From assembly GCF_040645615.1 (NCBI RefSeq), contig NZ_JBEYYO010000004.1, positions 186,001 through 250,000 of the forward strand: DNA of 64,000 bases. The letters are read 5' to 3'. The notes beneath the pieces were generated by a model. It was not told the origin of the DNA. It searched no databases and saw nothing but the letters and a program-made list of their open reading frames with translations. The DNA is from Glycomyces sp040645615 (lineage in GTDB: Bacteria; Actinomycetota; Actinomycetes; Mycobacteriales; Micromonosporaceae). Position numbers and translations under genes: made by a program. Positions 17,582-25,910 of the stretch are shown here, piece by piece; within the stretch, counting starts at the first letter, position 1; the number at the start of each line of letters is the position of its first letter.

Positions 17582-18441
17582 GTCCCGCGCGCCCCCGCAC
17601 CGGCCCCGGCGAGCTCGCCCGCCTCGTGCCACGGCTGACCGAACGGGACTTCGCCCTCATCGACACCCTCGGCCGATTCGGGGTGATGACCACCGGCCAG
17701 ATCGGGGCCGTCTTTTTCCCCTCCGTGCGCCTCGCGAGCCTGCGGCTGCGCGCCCTCATCGGTCTCGAGGTCGTCACCCGTGCCCGCCTGCCCCGCTCCG
17801 GAGTCTGGCAGTACGCCCTCGACTGGGCCGGGCAGGCCGTCCACGCCCTGCGCACCGGCTCGCGGCCCCCGAACCGCACCGACGCCGCCTGGGCTGTCCA
17901 CCAGCGATTCTTCTCCCCCACCCGAGCACATGACAGCGGCGCGGTCGAAGCGATCGCGGCCCTCCACCTTGCCTGCCGCCAACACGGTAGTGCCCGCATC
18001 ACCGAATGGCTCTCGGAAACCGAAGCCGCCGCCGAGTTCTCCGGGCTACGTCCCGATGCCGCTTTCACCCTCGACACCGACACCGGCCGCAGCCTGACCG
18101 CCTGGTGGGAACACGACACCGGCACCGAAACCCTCGCCCGCCTCGCCGCGAAGATCACCGCCTATCAGCGCCGCCGCTCACCCCTACTGCCCTACAACCG
18201 GAAAGTTCTCATCGCCGTCCCCAACACCGCCCGCATCCGCGCCCTCACGGGCCTGGTGGTCGATACCGGCGACCTCACCGTCGCTGTCGGCCCCCACCCC
18301 GTCCTCCCCGCCTGGCGCACCGACCCGACACCGGCGGCGCACCTTCTGACTGAGCCCCACTGGCACCTACTCGGCACCCGCTCCGGCCGCCGCGGCCTCC
18401 TCGATCTCACCGCCTCAATTTCGCCACAAACAGGCTTATAA
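17578..18441 (+). CDS. Replication-relaxation family protein
   Basis: This 287-aa protein starts at ATG 17578 (4-nt overlap). The N-terminal winged-helix (LTERDFALIDTLGRFGVMTT, QIGAVFFPS, SLRLRALIGLEVVTR) and the following domain with DAAFTL and WWEHDTGTE match the Replic_Relax family found on actinobacterial conjugative elements. Family members are implicated in plasmid replication or relaxation, and may act as a relaxosome or relaxase-like partner. It is the last gene of the T4SS operon and immediately precedes regularly spaced CCCATCA repeats, which might be its DNA target. Confidence 0.85.
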   Translation: MSPARPRTGPGELARLVPRLTERDFALIDTLGRFGVMTTGQIGAVFFPSVRLASLRLRALIGLEVVTRARLPRSGVWQYALDWAGQAVHALRTGSRPPNRTDAAWAVHQRFFSPTRAHDSGAVEAIAALHLACRQHGSARITEWLSETEAAAEFSGLRPDAAFTLDTDTGRSLTAWWEHDTGTETLARLAAKITAYQRRRSPLLPYNRKVLIAVPNTARIRALTGLVVDTGDLTVAVGPHPVLPAWRTDPTPAAHLLTEPHWHLLGTRSGRRGLLDLTASISPQTGL

Positions 18442-18455
18442 GCGGATGTTTATTA

Positions 18456-18514
18456 CCCATCAGCATCAACCCATCACCATCACCCCATCCATGGTCCCAT
18501 CACCAGACCCATCA
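18456..18514 (+). repeat. Five phased CCCATC(A) direct repeats (iteron-like)
   Basis: CCCATCA occurs at 18456, 18470, 18496 and 18508, and CCCATCC at 18484. The start-to-start spacings are 14, 14, 12 and 12. The cluster sits 15 nt after the replication-relaxation gene. Such short phased repeats resemble iterons or a relaxosome/oriT binding array; a random low-complexity tract is the alternative. Confidence 0.6.
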
Positions 18515-18792
18515 CCGCCAACCTGCGCTAAAGGCGGCGTTGGTGCAGCATGTGGCCTGATTCCTGCTCCCACCCTGAACCCGACGACATAGTCATGTCT
18601 CCAACCGGCGGTCAAAATCCACAACCCCCTCATCCGCTCGCTCCGAACTCCCCTCTAGCTTTTCAACTTCAATCCTCTTCTGTCTCCTTCTCTCTCAGCT
18701 CTCCTTATCTCCCTGAGCATGTTTGAACGCATCGCCACCGCCTGTGCGGCGACAAGGCGAGAATGGAAGTCAGCGCATTGGGAGGTGTCGTG
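18515..18792. other. Non-coding region after the repeat array
   Basis: About 280 bases without a supported gene. It is pyrimidine-rich (around 18640-18720, CT-rich on the plus strand) and lower in GC than flanking genes. Together with the preceding repeats it forms a candidate origin region for replication or transfer. Confidence 0.4.
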
Positions 18793-19044
18793 ATGGGGAA
18801 GTGGGTAGGGGTGCTGCTCGGCGAGGGCTGCAAGCGCTACGTCGCAGGAAGCATTCTCCGGGCGGTCGATGCATTGGCCGAGGCGCGGATCTACAACGAC
18901 CGTTCCTCGGCCTACGCTGATGCGCGGGCGCTGCAAGTCGTCGCCGCCGTCGAACGCGTCGGAGGGGAGTGGCGACCGCTGTATCCGTGGATCACCGATA
19001 TCGACGCCGAAAGGATCGAGTCGGGCGATTCCAGACCACGGTGA
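18793..19044 (+). CDS. Small hypothetical protein
   Basis: This 83-aa protein starts at ATG 18793 behind GGAGGTGTCG, a good ribosome-binding site. It is mainly helical with one predicted beta hairpin (GGEWRPLYPWITDID). Composition and codon use look coding. There is no recognised family, signal or membrane segment. Confidence 0.5.
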   Translation: MGKWVGVLLGEGCKRYVAGSILRAVDALAEARIYNDRSSAYADARALQVVAAVERVGGEWRPLYPWITDIDAERIESGDSRPR

Positions 19045-19117
19045 TCGACGTCGTGTCGCGAGTCGTGTTGCTCCGCGAACAGCGACGGATGCACGGCGGT
19101 CTTCGGCAACTCTCTGC

Positions 19118-19420
19118 TCAGTCCCGGGGAGCGGCGATCTCCTCGGGTGTTGCCAGTCGGTTCACCACCTTGAGCGGCCCCTTATAGCCGTCGCGGCCGA
19201 AGCCCACCACGACGCCCGGCACTAGACCGAGATCCTCGACGGGAACCCAGATCCGCGCCCCAATGAGCGGGGTTCCCAACTCTAGGGGCCAGCAGTAGGC
19301 GTAGGCCCCGCCGGTGTGGTCGGGTGCCGGATCGTCGAATTGCCGGTAGGCGACCTGCACTGTCGGCCGACGTGGTGCACGCGTTGCCGGGCGGGCTTTC
19401 CTCTTCCGTCCAAACCACAT
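19118..19420 (-). CDS. Small basic hypothetical protein
   Basis: This 100-aa protein starts at ATG 19420. It opens with a strongly basic tail (MWFGRKRKARPATRAPRRPT), then a beta-rich body (IWVPVEDLGLVPGVVVGFGR) that could be a small barrel. There is no close neighbour on the same strand. The family is not recognised. Confidence 0.45.
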   Translation of the reverse strand: MWFGRKRKARPATRAPRRPTVQVAYRQFDDPAPDHTGGAYAYCWPLELGTPLIGARIWVPVEDLGLVPGVVVGFGRDGYKGPLKVVNRLATPEEIAAPRD

Positions 19421-19560
19421 CCTGACACCGTAGCGATTTCATCGCTGTGGCGAATCCGCCGAACAGTGTGCGGTGGCATGGCCGAAGGTCCACATCTCTC
19501 CCGCGAACCGATCACGCGGCACGTCGTCGCATATCGCGGGTAAAGCCGCCTGGGTGGGTG

Positions 19561-19578
19561 TGGGTGGGCACCCACCCA
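19561..19578. repeat. Inverted repeat TGGGTGGG/CCCACCCA, related to 9086-9101
   Basis: Arms TGGGTGGG (19561-19568) and CCCACCCA (19571-19578) with a 2-nt centre. It nests in a longer GCCTGGGTGGGT/ACCCACCCAGGC pair. It resembles the perfect palindrome before the T4SS operon. Confidence 0.55.
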
Positions 19579-19829
19579 GGCCCATGCTTCGCGCATCAGC
19601 GCCCGCGAGCGGTATTCCTCCTGTACTACACACCACCAACCACATAATCTCTCGAGCCGCAGGCCCGCCTGCCCGCTTCGGACCGCTCCCGGATCTTCCA
19701 CCAGGCACCTGGTCGGAACCAGCAGCACTGCAGCGACGCGAACCTCACGGCTCGAACCCACATCCGCGACGCCCGCACAGGGCACCGCGGCACCGCCCTA
19801 CCCCGACTCGGGTACGGCATGCATCTCAT

Positions 19830-19855
19830 GCCCGCGCACCCGGAGGTGTGCGGGC
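19830..19855. terminator. Hairpin before accessory array
   Basis: GCCCGCGCACC (19830-19840) pairs with GGTGTGCGGGC (19845-19855) with one G-T pair and a CGGA loop, then TTTGC. It lies about 50 nt upstream of the next ATG. Confidence 0.6.
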
Positions 19856-19903
19856 TTTGCCGTCCCCCGAGGACGTCCACCTTCGATGAAAGGAACCTTT
19901 GCC

Positions 19904-20314
19904 ATGGCACACCAATGGGAACCCGGCGTTAAGTGCAAGATCCGCCCCATCTACACCCTCCCGGCTTCAACCCGCTCGCACTGGAAGCTCCGCTCCCCCT
20001 ACTACTGCACGGCCACCGTGCAATACGTCCAACACTCGCTGGGCCACACGACGGTGTTCGTCGAACTCGACCGGCATGAGTGCCTGCCGCTGGCCGGTGC
20101 CGACCGCCTCCAGGCGGCGTCGCTGTTCGAGCTGCACGCTGCGACGTGCCGGTGCCGGCGGTGCCGGAAGACGCCGTCGGACTGGCGGGCCGAGGGCTGG
20201 CCCACCCGCACCAAGCGCGCGTGCTTCGCCACCACTCGGGGGATCGGGTGCTCCCTTGCCTGGTGCTGGCGACTCTTGTCACGTTCCCGGGCCGCGGCGG
20301 CGCCCGGCAATTAA
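19904..20314 (+). CDS. Hypothetical cysteine-containing protein
   Basis: This 136-aa protein starts at ATG 19904, preceded by GAAAGGAACC. Residues 1-60 are beta-rich (YYCTATVQYVQHSLGHTTVF). CRCRRC (about residues 82-87) could bind zinc together with another cysteine. The C-terminal 40 residues are basic and less convincing. It is the first of a series of accessory genes with the same GAAAGGA ribosome-binding site. Confidence 0.45.
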   Translation: MAHQWEPGVKCKIRPIYTLPASTRSHWKLRSPYYCTATVQYVQHSLGHTTVFVELDRHECLPLAGADRLQAASLFELHAATCRCRRCRKTPSDWRAEGWPTRTKRACFATTRGIGCSLAWCWRLLSRSRAAAAPGN

Positions 20315-20327
20315 TCAGCAGTACGCA

Positions 20328-20351
20328 CGGCGGCACCTGCCGGTGTCGCCG
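20328..20351. terminator. Hairpin after first accessory gene
   Basis: CGGCGGCACC (20328-20337) pairs with GGTGTCGCCG (20342-20351) with one G-T pair and a TGCC loop, between the gene ending at 20314 and the one starting at 20395. Confidence 0.5.
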
Positions 20352-20394
20352 TTCACCGCCCATATAGGGGCGTCAACGAAAGGAAACGTACTCC

Positions 20395-20787
20395 ATGGGA
20401 TACGACGCCAGCTTCGAAGGCCGCATCGAACTCGAGCCACCGATGGAGTCGGGAAAGTGGCAGCGCCTGCTCGATCCGCACCCTACCTATGGGGCGATCA
20501 CGTCAGGCGTGCGCAAGATCCTCGACCCGATCATCATGCCCATCTTGTCCAAAGACCGCGACACCATCGTCGCGATCGAACCTGGCCCCGGCGGCTGCAG
20601 CCCGCGCGCGATGCACAGCGCCCTGGAACACTTCGTCCACTTCGTGATGCTCTTCAGTCTCGATGACGGGCGGTACTGCCGGTTCTCCGGTGGCTTCAAC
20701 GGATGGGGCGAGCTCGGTGAGGAGTACCAGGTGACCATCGGCGACACCGACCCGATCAAGGTCGAGGAGATCCCAGCGAACGATTAA
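20395..20787 (+). CDS. DUF6205-like hypothetical protein
   Basis: This 130-aa protein starts at ATG 20395 behind GAAAGGAAACG. The start MGYDASFEGRIELEPP resembles small streptomycete proteins annotated DUF6205 that begin MGY and carry a short beta strand ending in PP. The later GFNGWGELGEEYQVT stretch also fits that family. Function is unknown. It is followed by a textbook terminator. Confidence 0.5.
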   Translation: MGYDASFEGRIELEPPMESGKWQRLLDPHPTYGAITSGVRKILDPIIMPILSKDRDTIVAIEPGPGGCSPRAMHSALEHFVHFVMLFSLDDGRYCRFSGGFNGWGELGEEYQVTIGDTDPIKVEEIPAND

Positions 20788-20816
20788 CGGCCCACAGGCC
20801 AAACGCATCCAACACA

Positions 20817-20844
20817 GGGGCACAGCACTGCTGTGCCCCTTTTT
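20817..20844 (+). terminator. Rho-independent terminator
   Basis: GGGGCACAG (20817-20825) pairs perfectly with CTGTGCCCC (20831-20839), loop CACTG, followed by TTTTT (20840-20844). Confidence 0.9.
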
Positions 20845-20887
20845 CCTTGCCCCGCTTCGATACCGAACCGATGAAAGGAACGACATC

Positions 20888-21445
20888 GTGAACCACGACC
20901 GCCTCGCCACCGCGCTCCGCGCCTGGGCCGATTCGGCACCCGTCAGTTTGTTCGACGGCTCCCGCTGGATCATCGCCTGCTGGCAGGATCCCAAGGGTCA
21001 CCTCACGGCCTCCAGTCTGCTCACCGCCTCGAACCACCTCAGCGGCGCTGGGGACGAAGAGACCGCTGCCGTCGTGCCGGACGCACCAATCCCGGCCCGG
21101 TGGCTGAAGTCCGCGCTCGACTTCGACGGCCGCATCTTCGACCTCACAGTCACACGCCCGTCAGGCCCGCACCTCCTCGCTGGTGTGGGCTTGGCTGCCG
21201 CGACTCCTGGCCCGCGCGAGAACGCGATCGTGCATGTCTGGATCGCCGCTGCCAGCGCCGCGATCAGCGCCGAACTCCACCGCCGCAACACGGCGATCGG
21301 CCGTTGCCAAGTCGGCGACCCGCTGTGGTGGGACCGGCGGAAGCTGTTCGAGCCGCTTGAGCGGTTCCGCGCCGCCGCCACCGGTTGGCCGCCGATCCTC
21401 CCCGCACGCTTCGCCGAACCGGGGGCGTGGGCCGGACTGTCCTGA
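20888..21445 (+). CDS. Hypothetical protein
   Basis: This 185-aa protein starts at GTG 20888 behind GAAAGGAACG. It has two beta-rich stretches (SRWIIACWQDP; RIFDLTVTRPSG) and an Ala-rich helix (WIAAASAAISAELHRRN), then a C-terminal WWDRRKLFEPLERF. It is soluble and without known motifs. It is a single-gene unit bounded by hairpins at 20817 and 21471. Confidence 0.5.
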   Translation: MNHDRLATALRAWADSAPVSLFDGSRWIIACWQDPKGHLTASSLLTASNHLSGAGDEETAAVVPDAPIPARWLKSALDFDGRIFDLTVTRPSGPHLLAGVGLAAATPGPRENAIVHVWIAAASAAISAELHRRNTAIGRCQVGDPLWWDRRKLFEPLERFRAAATGWPPILPARFAEPGAWAGLS

Positions 21446-21470
21446 ATCCTTCTACCTCGCTATGTCTGCC

Positions 21471-21498
21471 AGCGGCGCACCAGATCAGGTGCGCCGCT
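21471..21498 (+). terminator. Hairpin terminator
   Basis: AGCGGCGCACC (21471-21481) pairs perfectly with GGTGCGCCGCT (21488-21498), loop AGATCA, then TGCTGTTT. It lies between the genes ending at 21445 and starting at 21532. Confidence 0.8.
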
Positions 21499-21531
21499 TG
21501 CTGTTTCCCTCTGATCGAAAGGAACGAGACC

Positions 21532-21954
21532 ATGACTGACCTCCTCAACCAGATGGAGTGGCCGCACGCCAGCCGGATGACCGCGACCATCTGCGAGACC
21601 GAATGGGACACCCTCCTTGAGACCCTGTCACGGTTCGACGGGTATCTGCGCTGGGACCTCATGGCTGCCTCCGCCCGACTCCACCTCGCCGACGCTCGCC
21701 TGCAGATCGCCCTCACCGAAGCAGCGCTCAAGTCCTTCCGGACGACCGGGACGCTTGTCGAGCAGCTCCCGAAAGCGCAGCGCCACCAGTTCGCCGAAGC
21801 CGAGGAAGCAGTTTCGACCTGCGGCTACCTCCACCCCTCCCGAGTCGACCTCCTGGCCGAGCCCATCCGACGAGCGATGGAGCAGCGGCATGAAGCCCGC
21901 GGTGCCCTGGGCGACCTCCTGTTCCAGGCACGCAGCGTCCTCGAAGACGCCTGA
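21532..21954 (+). CDS. Helical hypothetical protein
   Basis: This 140-aa protein starts at ATG 21532 behind GAAAGGAACG, chosen over earlier in-frame starts that would run through the upstream hairpin. It is almost entirely alpha-helical and resembles a coiled-coil or helical-bundle adaptor (YLRWDLMAASARLHLADARL; EPIRRAMEQRHEARGALGDL). No family was recognised. Confidence 0.5.
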   Translation: MTDLLNQMEWPHASRMTATICETEWDTLLETLSRFDGYLRWDLMAASARLHLADARLQIALTEAALKSFRTTGTLVEQLPKAQRHQFAEAEEAVSTCGYLHPSRVDLLAEPIRRAMEQRHEARGALGDLLFQARSVLEDA

Positions 21955-21971
21955 ACACCCATCCGACACCA

Positions 21972-21998
21972 GCAGGGGCCGCGCATTGCGGCCCCTGC
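21972..21998 (+). terminator. Hairpin terminator
   Basis: GCAGGGGCCGC (21972-21982) pairs perfectly with GCGGCCCCTGC (21988-21998), loop GCATT, 18 nt after the stop at 21954. Confidence 0.8.
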
Positions 21999-22220
21999 GT
22001 CCCGGCATCTGCACCAACCCCCGCGCCTCCTAGCCGGAACCGCTGCACCAGTCGGGGCAACCGGCTGCTGCCCGCGGCTTGGCAGATCGCCGGACTCCGG
22101 CTGTCATTCGTCCGGGCCGACCGCGCCCGGATATCGCCGCCCACCCAGCAGGGAGGACGGCACCCGCCCCGGCAAGTGCCAGGGCGTTTTCCCAACCACG
22201 ACAACGAAAGGAGCCGGTCC

Positions 22221-22604
22221 ATGACCGACACCACCACAGCGACCGCGATCGACTACGAGGCGATCGAAGCCGAGGAGACCCGGCGCGTTCACGACGCCAT
22301 CACCCGCTTCCGCGAGGCCATGGAGGCCCTGGAAGCCACCGAGGGTGCCGAGTGCAGCTACCAGTGGGAGGAGTTGCTCGCCGTCTGCGTCGACGGGCAG
22401 CTCCGCCTCGCGGAGTTCTACCGCGGCGTGACCCTGTTCATCGGGGACATGTGGCCCGCCGAAATCGGCAGGGCCGCCGCAGCGGCCGCGAGCCAGGCCC
22501 GCCAGTGCGGTTACGCGATGGCCGCCGTCAGCGGCCAGACCGCGCACATCCCTCAGGTCGAGCAGATCGCCTTGCCCGCGCCGCAGGCGGTCGCGCCCGC
22601 CTAG
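22221..22604 (+). CDS. Helical hypothetical protein
   Basis: This 127-aa protein starts at ATG 22221 behind GAAAGGAGCC. It is an acidic helical protein (AIEAEETRRVHDAITRFREA) with a short hydrophobic centre (LAEFYRGVTLFIGDMW). The helical pattern and size recall the preceding gene, but I cannot show homology. It is a single-gene unit closed by the hairpin at 22622. Confidence 0.5.
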   Translation: MTDTTTATAIDYEAIEAEETRRVHDAITRFREAMEALEATEGAECSYQWEELLAVCVDGQLRLAEFYRGVTLFIGDMWPAEIGRAAAAAASQARQCGYAMAAVSGQTAHIPQVEQIALPAPQAVAPA

Positions 22605-22621
22605 AGCGCTCCAGCACCAAC

Positions 22622-22649
22622 GCGGGGACGCCCACTCGGGCGTCCCCGC
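22622..22649 (+). terminator. Perfect 12-bp hairpin terminator
   Basis: GCGGGGACGCCC (22622-22633) pairs exactly with GGGCGTCCCCGC (22638-22649) around ACTC. Confidence 0.85.
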
Positions 22650-23047
22650 CCCCGCACGCCCCACCGATCCGAAAGCTGGCATCACCAGCCATATGGACCC
22701 GGCCGCTTCGAGCGGCGTCTGGTCTGGATCGGCCGGCACCTGCGCGGACCCGAGATCGCCCCGATCACCGGTACCGAACGCGTCTACTTCGGCCGTGAAC
22801 CGCGATGCCACTGGCAGGGTGGACCGCCGCAAGCGTGCCGAGTCCGAGCCACGCCGGGAGGGGCACTGATGGGGGTGCCCCTCCACTTCCTGGGCATCAG
22901 CGTGAACGGAGGTAATGAACCGAAACCAGCGAACTGTATACGGCTATCGGCGCGAGTGCGTAGGTAGCGCCACTCATCGAGGCTCGACTTCCGCCGGGAG
23001 TCGAGCCATCATATTGCATGCCAAAAGATTCCTGAAAGGACAGATCC
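22650..23047. other. Intergenic region with second hairpin and possible gene remnant
   Basis: About 400 bases. A frame at roughly 22667-22950 without a usable start codon reads protein-like (RRLVWIGRHLRGPEIAPITG) and may be the remnant of a small gene. Inside it, 22857-22866 pairs with 22875-22884 (GGAGGGGCAC/GTGCCCCTCC) as a terminator-like hairpin. The last 100 bases are AT-richer and hold the GAAAGGA site for the next gene. Confidence 0.45.
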
Positions 23048-24271
23048 ATGGCTACGAAAACTCAGCAGGCAATGGAGCAGGTCGGCACGCTTTTGCACGA
23101 GCAGCCCGGTTTCCATGACCTTGAAGCGATCACGACCGCGACCGGGCTCTCACCGCAGATGGCCGGAAGGGTCCTGGCGACTCTGGTCGACTCCGGGGCC
23201 GTCGCTGTCGACGACAGCGAGGGCGTCGACCGGTGGTGCTGGACCCAGCACCTCGAATCCGAGACCGGCCAAGCGAACGACAAGGACACCGCGACCGAAG
23301 CGGAGGGCAATGGCGAGAACGTCGCCCCCGAAGAGGAGGCCGACACGACCGTGCCTGCCAGTTCGGACGCAACGGCAGCCGTCAGGGACGGCGAAGACCA
23401 CTGGGCCGAGTCGGCGGCCGACGAGGCGGAGTCGGCCGAGGGGGTGCCCGATCAGGAGCCTGAGTTCAACTCCGATGCCGTCGTGGACAGGCTCGAGTCC
23501 GACCCAGGCGAGGCCGGTGGGCGCGCCGGCGACGATCAGGGGGCTGCCGAAACAGACGGCGGTGGTAAGGCAGAAGACTCCGAACGGGAGCCGGCCGATG
23601 GGGCCGGGGTGACGATCCAGACGGTCCTGCTCGAGTACGACCCGATGATCATGCTCATGGCACGCGTCCTCGCCGAAGCGACAGAACCGTTGACCACCAG
23701 GCAGGTCGCCGAGGCCGCGTACATGCCGATGGGCACCCGCGAGGTGCTCACTGCACTCCGAGCGCTGAACGCGTGCGAACTCGTGGACTGCTCGAAGCCG
23801 TTCGCGCCGGACGAGGAGGACTGCACCTGGCAGCGCCGCGGCGAGCTGGTCTCCGAGGAGTTCATGAGTCAGGCCCGCGGCGTCTCGATGTCCGCTGCTC
23901 CGGACCGGGTCGTCTGCCCCACCTGCCGCCACGTTCGGCCCATCGCCGGAGTCTCCCGCCCGCGCAAGCGCAACAGCGACCTTCGAGCGGACGGGTCCCG
24001 CAGGCTCCCTCCCGGTGCGCTTAAGAAGTTCGCCGAGGAGTGGCTGCGGCGCCCCGAAAATGCGGGCGAGGTGGTCTCGGTCGGGCAGCTCAAGCGGGAA
24101 CTGCGCCAGGAGCACGGCAACCAGATCAGTGAGACCTCGTACGGCGCGCTCAGGCAGTTGCTGGAGGAGCAGTTCAGCAAGCCGGACCCGACCGATGCGA
24201 CCGAGCGGCCGCTGGTGGTCCTCGAAGAAGGGGTCTCGCCGATCTCCTTCCGGATCCGCGACCTCGCCTGA
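23048..24271 (+). CDS. Multi-winged-helix-like hypothetical protein with acidic linker
   Basis: This 407-aa protein starts at ATG 23048 behind GAAAGGACAG. Three small helical segments could be winged helices: residues 5-60 (HDLEAITTATGLSPQMAGRV), 200-260 (TTRQVAEAAYMPMGTREV) and 315-380. A highly acidic Glu/Ala/Asp linker (about 70-190) separates the first two. CPTC (about 292-295) may be half of a zinc site. This layout suggests a DNA-associated regulator, which is an inference. It is followed by the hairpin at 24299. Confidence 0.5.
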   Translation: MATKTQQAMEQVGTLLHEQPGFHDLEAITTATGLSPQMAGRVLATLVDSGAVAVDDSEGVDRWCWTQHLESETGQANDKDTATEAEGNGENVAPEEEADTTVPASSDATAAVRDGEDHWAESAADEAESAEGVPDQEPEFNSDAVVDRLESDPGEAGGRAGDDQGAAETDGGGKAEDSEREPADGAGVTIQTVLLEYDPMIMLMARVLAEATEPLTTRQVAEAAYMPMGTREVLTALRALNACELVDCSKPFAPDEEDCTWQRRGELVSEEFMSQARGVSMSAAPDRVVCPTCRHVRPIAGVSRPRKRNSDLRADGSRRLPPGALKKFAEEWLRRPENAGEVVSVGQLKRELRQEHGNQISETSYGALRQLLEEQFSKPDPTDATERPLVVLEEGVSPISFRIRDLA

Positions 24272-24298
24272 GCGAGCAGCGATCCGGCAATCACAAGC

Positions 24299-24333
24299 GG
24301 TGCCGCCGCGCCCTTCGGCAGCGCGGCGGCGCC
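24299..24333 (+). terminator. Hairpin terminator
   Basis: GGTGCCGCCGCGC (24299-24311) pairs with GCGCGGCGGCGCC (24321-24333) with one T-G pair, loop of 9 nt. Confidence 0.75.
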
Positions 24334-24358
24334 GCCCTACCCATGAAATGAGTCCTGA

Positions 24359-24838
24359 ATGGATATAGAAGAGGCGATGCACGCTGTCGGGGAGGGCTTT
24401 CTGGCCGTGCCTGAGGCCGAACGCGACTCAGGCCGCTGGGGCACGGTGTGCCTGATCGACAGCGACCAGATCCCGATCCGGTTGCACGGCATCACCAACG
24501 GCCGGGCGGCTGCTCTGACCGCGATGCCGTTGCCGGACACCGACAGCATCACCTTGCCGCTCAAGCGGGAGTTGCTCGGCGTTGGCGCGGCCTTCACCAC
24601 GGTGGTCAACATCAAGGGCAACAACGCGACCGGCGTCGGGGTGCGACCGGCCAACGGCCGCCTGACCGATTGGCTCTTCCCCGCATCGGTCGGTCGCCTG
24701 CTGGGCCGACGCGTGCTTGTGGAAGTCCACATTGCCTGGCCGAGATGCACCTGCGGCGACCTAGCCGCACCCGACGTTCCCAACCAGGTGGCGACGCGCC
24801 GATCGACGCCGTCACCGGCTGGTCCGACAGCAGCGTGA
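24359..24838 (+). CDS. GRWGTV-family paralog 1
   Basis: This 159-aa protein starts at ATG 24359. Its first 130 residues follow the pattern shared with the genes at 25424 and 28683 and more weakly 24958: GEGFLAVPE, then GRWGTVCLIDS, an R-G/A-LTA segment, a short Thr/Val-rich strand, GVGVRPANG and a C-terminal GRLLGRRVLVEV strand. The final 30 residues look out of frame. A different phase (about 24795-24927) reads SVTWLYQEALDALE, so a frameshift may have altered the tail. Function unknown. Confidence 0.5.
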   Translation: MDIEEAMHAVGEGFLAVPEAERDSGRWGTVCLIDSDQIPIRLHGITNGRAAALTAMPLPDTDSITLPLKRELLGVGAAFTTVVNIKGNNATGVGVRPANGRLTDWLFPASVGRLLGRRVLVEVHIAWPRCTCGDLAAPDVPNQVATRRSTPSPAGPTAA

Positions 24839-24957
24839 CCTGGCTGTACCAGGAAGCGCTCGACGCGTTGGAAGGGAGACCGACACGACATCCGATACCT
24901 GTTCCCACCAGGCGAACAGGTCGTTGAACGCACCAATCAAGTCTGAAAAGGAGTGCC

Positions 24958-25431
24958 ATGACCGTCACCAACCGCGTACTCGCCGAAGGGCGCCTGATCG
25001 AATACCGCCCGCACCTGCCGGGCACCGACGACCGCCTCGGCGGCATGGTCGGGGTCGTCTCCCCGATCACCGGCCAGCGCCGGACCCTCGCCGCCGTCCC
25101 GGTCTGCGACACCGGACAACTCATCGCCGTCCTCTCCGAAGGGATCAGTCTCAAGGCTGACGACTTCCCGGTGACCGCTTGCGCCAAGGCCCGCACGTCC
25201 CTGCTGCTTGCCGCGGGCCGCATCGATGCGAACACGCCGATCCCCGGGAAGCAGGGACCGGCCGACCTCGTCGGCTGCGCCCCTGGCGAGGGGATCGGTC
25301 CGAGCAGGCTGCATCCGGCCACCGAGCACGTGCTCGGCCGCATGGTGCGGCTCGAACTCCACGGCCCCGAATGCATCTGCCATGCAGTAGCTGCCGGGCC
25401 GCACACTTGGATGGGGGCTGCCAATGCCTGA
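24958..25431 (+). CDS. GRWGTV-family paralog 2 (divergent)
   Basis: This 157-aa protein starts at ATG 24958 behind AAAAGGAGTG. It keeps the overall order of the family: AEGRLIEYR, then GGMVGVVSPITG in place of the GRWGTV strand, a KARTSLLLAAGR segment, an ASP-rich loop, then HVLGRMVRLELHGPECICH. It overlaps the next family member by 8 nt, so the two are translated together. Two cysteines (CIC) near the C-terminus recall the CTCGD of paralog 1. Function unknown. Confidence 0.5.
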   Translation: MTVTNRVLAEGRLIEYRPHLPGTDDRLGGMVGVVSPITGQRRTLAAVPVCDTGQLIAVLSEGISLKADDFPVTACAKARTSLLLAAGRIDANTPIPGKQGPADLVGCAPGEGIGPSRLHPATEHVLGRMVRLELHGPECICHAVAAGPHTWMGAANA

Positions 25432-25885
25432 TCTCACCGCTCCGCTCGTCCTCGGCGAAGGCGTCCTCACCTGGCCGCCCGAGGAGCGACTGCTCGGCCG
25501 CTGGGGCTCGGTCGGCCTCGACCTTGGGGACGGCCAGTTCGCCGTGTTCAAGGACGTGCCGATCGGCGCACTCGCCAAGATGACCGCCACGGTCCTCAAG
25601 GTCCGCACGACGCTGCTGCGCCCCGATCCGGTTCGGCAGCTCGTACCGACCACGCCCGCGCTGGGCGAGGAGATCGAGCTGGGGATCGGGCAGGTGTTCC
25701 AGCCCGACCTGGCCGGGCGGGGGAACGTCGCCGTCGGTCTCGCACCCCTGGCGGAGTTCTGGAAGGCCAATGAGTGGCTCTCGCCGACCGGCTTGATCCG
25801 CGGACACAACCATCTCGTCCGCCTCACGCTCCACCCGTACCGCGGGTTCACCACGGACGTGACGCGAACGGCGGACGCCGCATAA
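25424..25885 (+). CDS. GRWG[ST]V-family paralog 3
   Basis: This 153-aa protein starts at ATG 25424 within the end of paralog 2. It shows the clearest family features: GEGVLTWPPEERLLGRWGSV, then FAVFKDVPIGALAKMTATVL, GEEIELGIGQVF, GNVAVGLAPL and HNHLVRLTLHPYRG. All are beta-strand-like, suggesting a compact barrel or sandwich. No catalytic residues are evident. It is followed by a long hairpin at 25911-25951. Confidence 0.55.
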   Translation: MPDLTAPLVLGEGVLTWPPEERLLGRWGSVGLDLGDGQFAVFKDVPIGALAKMTATVLKVRTTLLRPDPVRQLVPTTPALGEEIELGIGQVFQPDLAGRGNVAVGLAPLAEFWKANEWLSPTGLIRGHNHLVRLTLHPYRGFTTDVTRTADAA

Positions 25886-25910
25886 GCGGCGCCCGCCATT
25901 TTCAAACCGT

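Larger units (their letters stand above)
19421..19903. other. Intergenic region with inverted repeats, no supported gene
   Basis: About 480 bases. It contains a 12-bp inverted repeat (19548-19559 with 19570-19581) built on GGGTGGG/CCCACCC words, which includes the motif shared with 9086-9101. It also contains the terminator-like hairpin at 19830-19855. No reading frame here looks coding. It is a possible promoter or operator region for the accessory array that follows. Confidence 0.5.

Noticed and set aside
18456..18520. CCCATCA repeats considered as a CRISPR array
   Set aside because: The repeat unit is only 7 nt at 12-14 nt spacing, with no spacers of CRISPR size and no cas genes.
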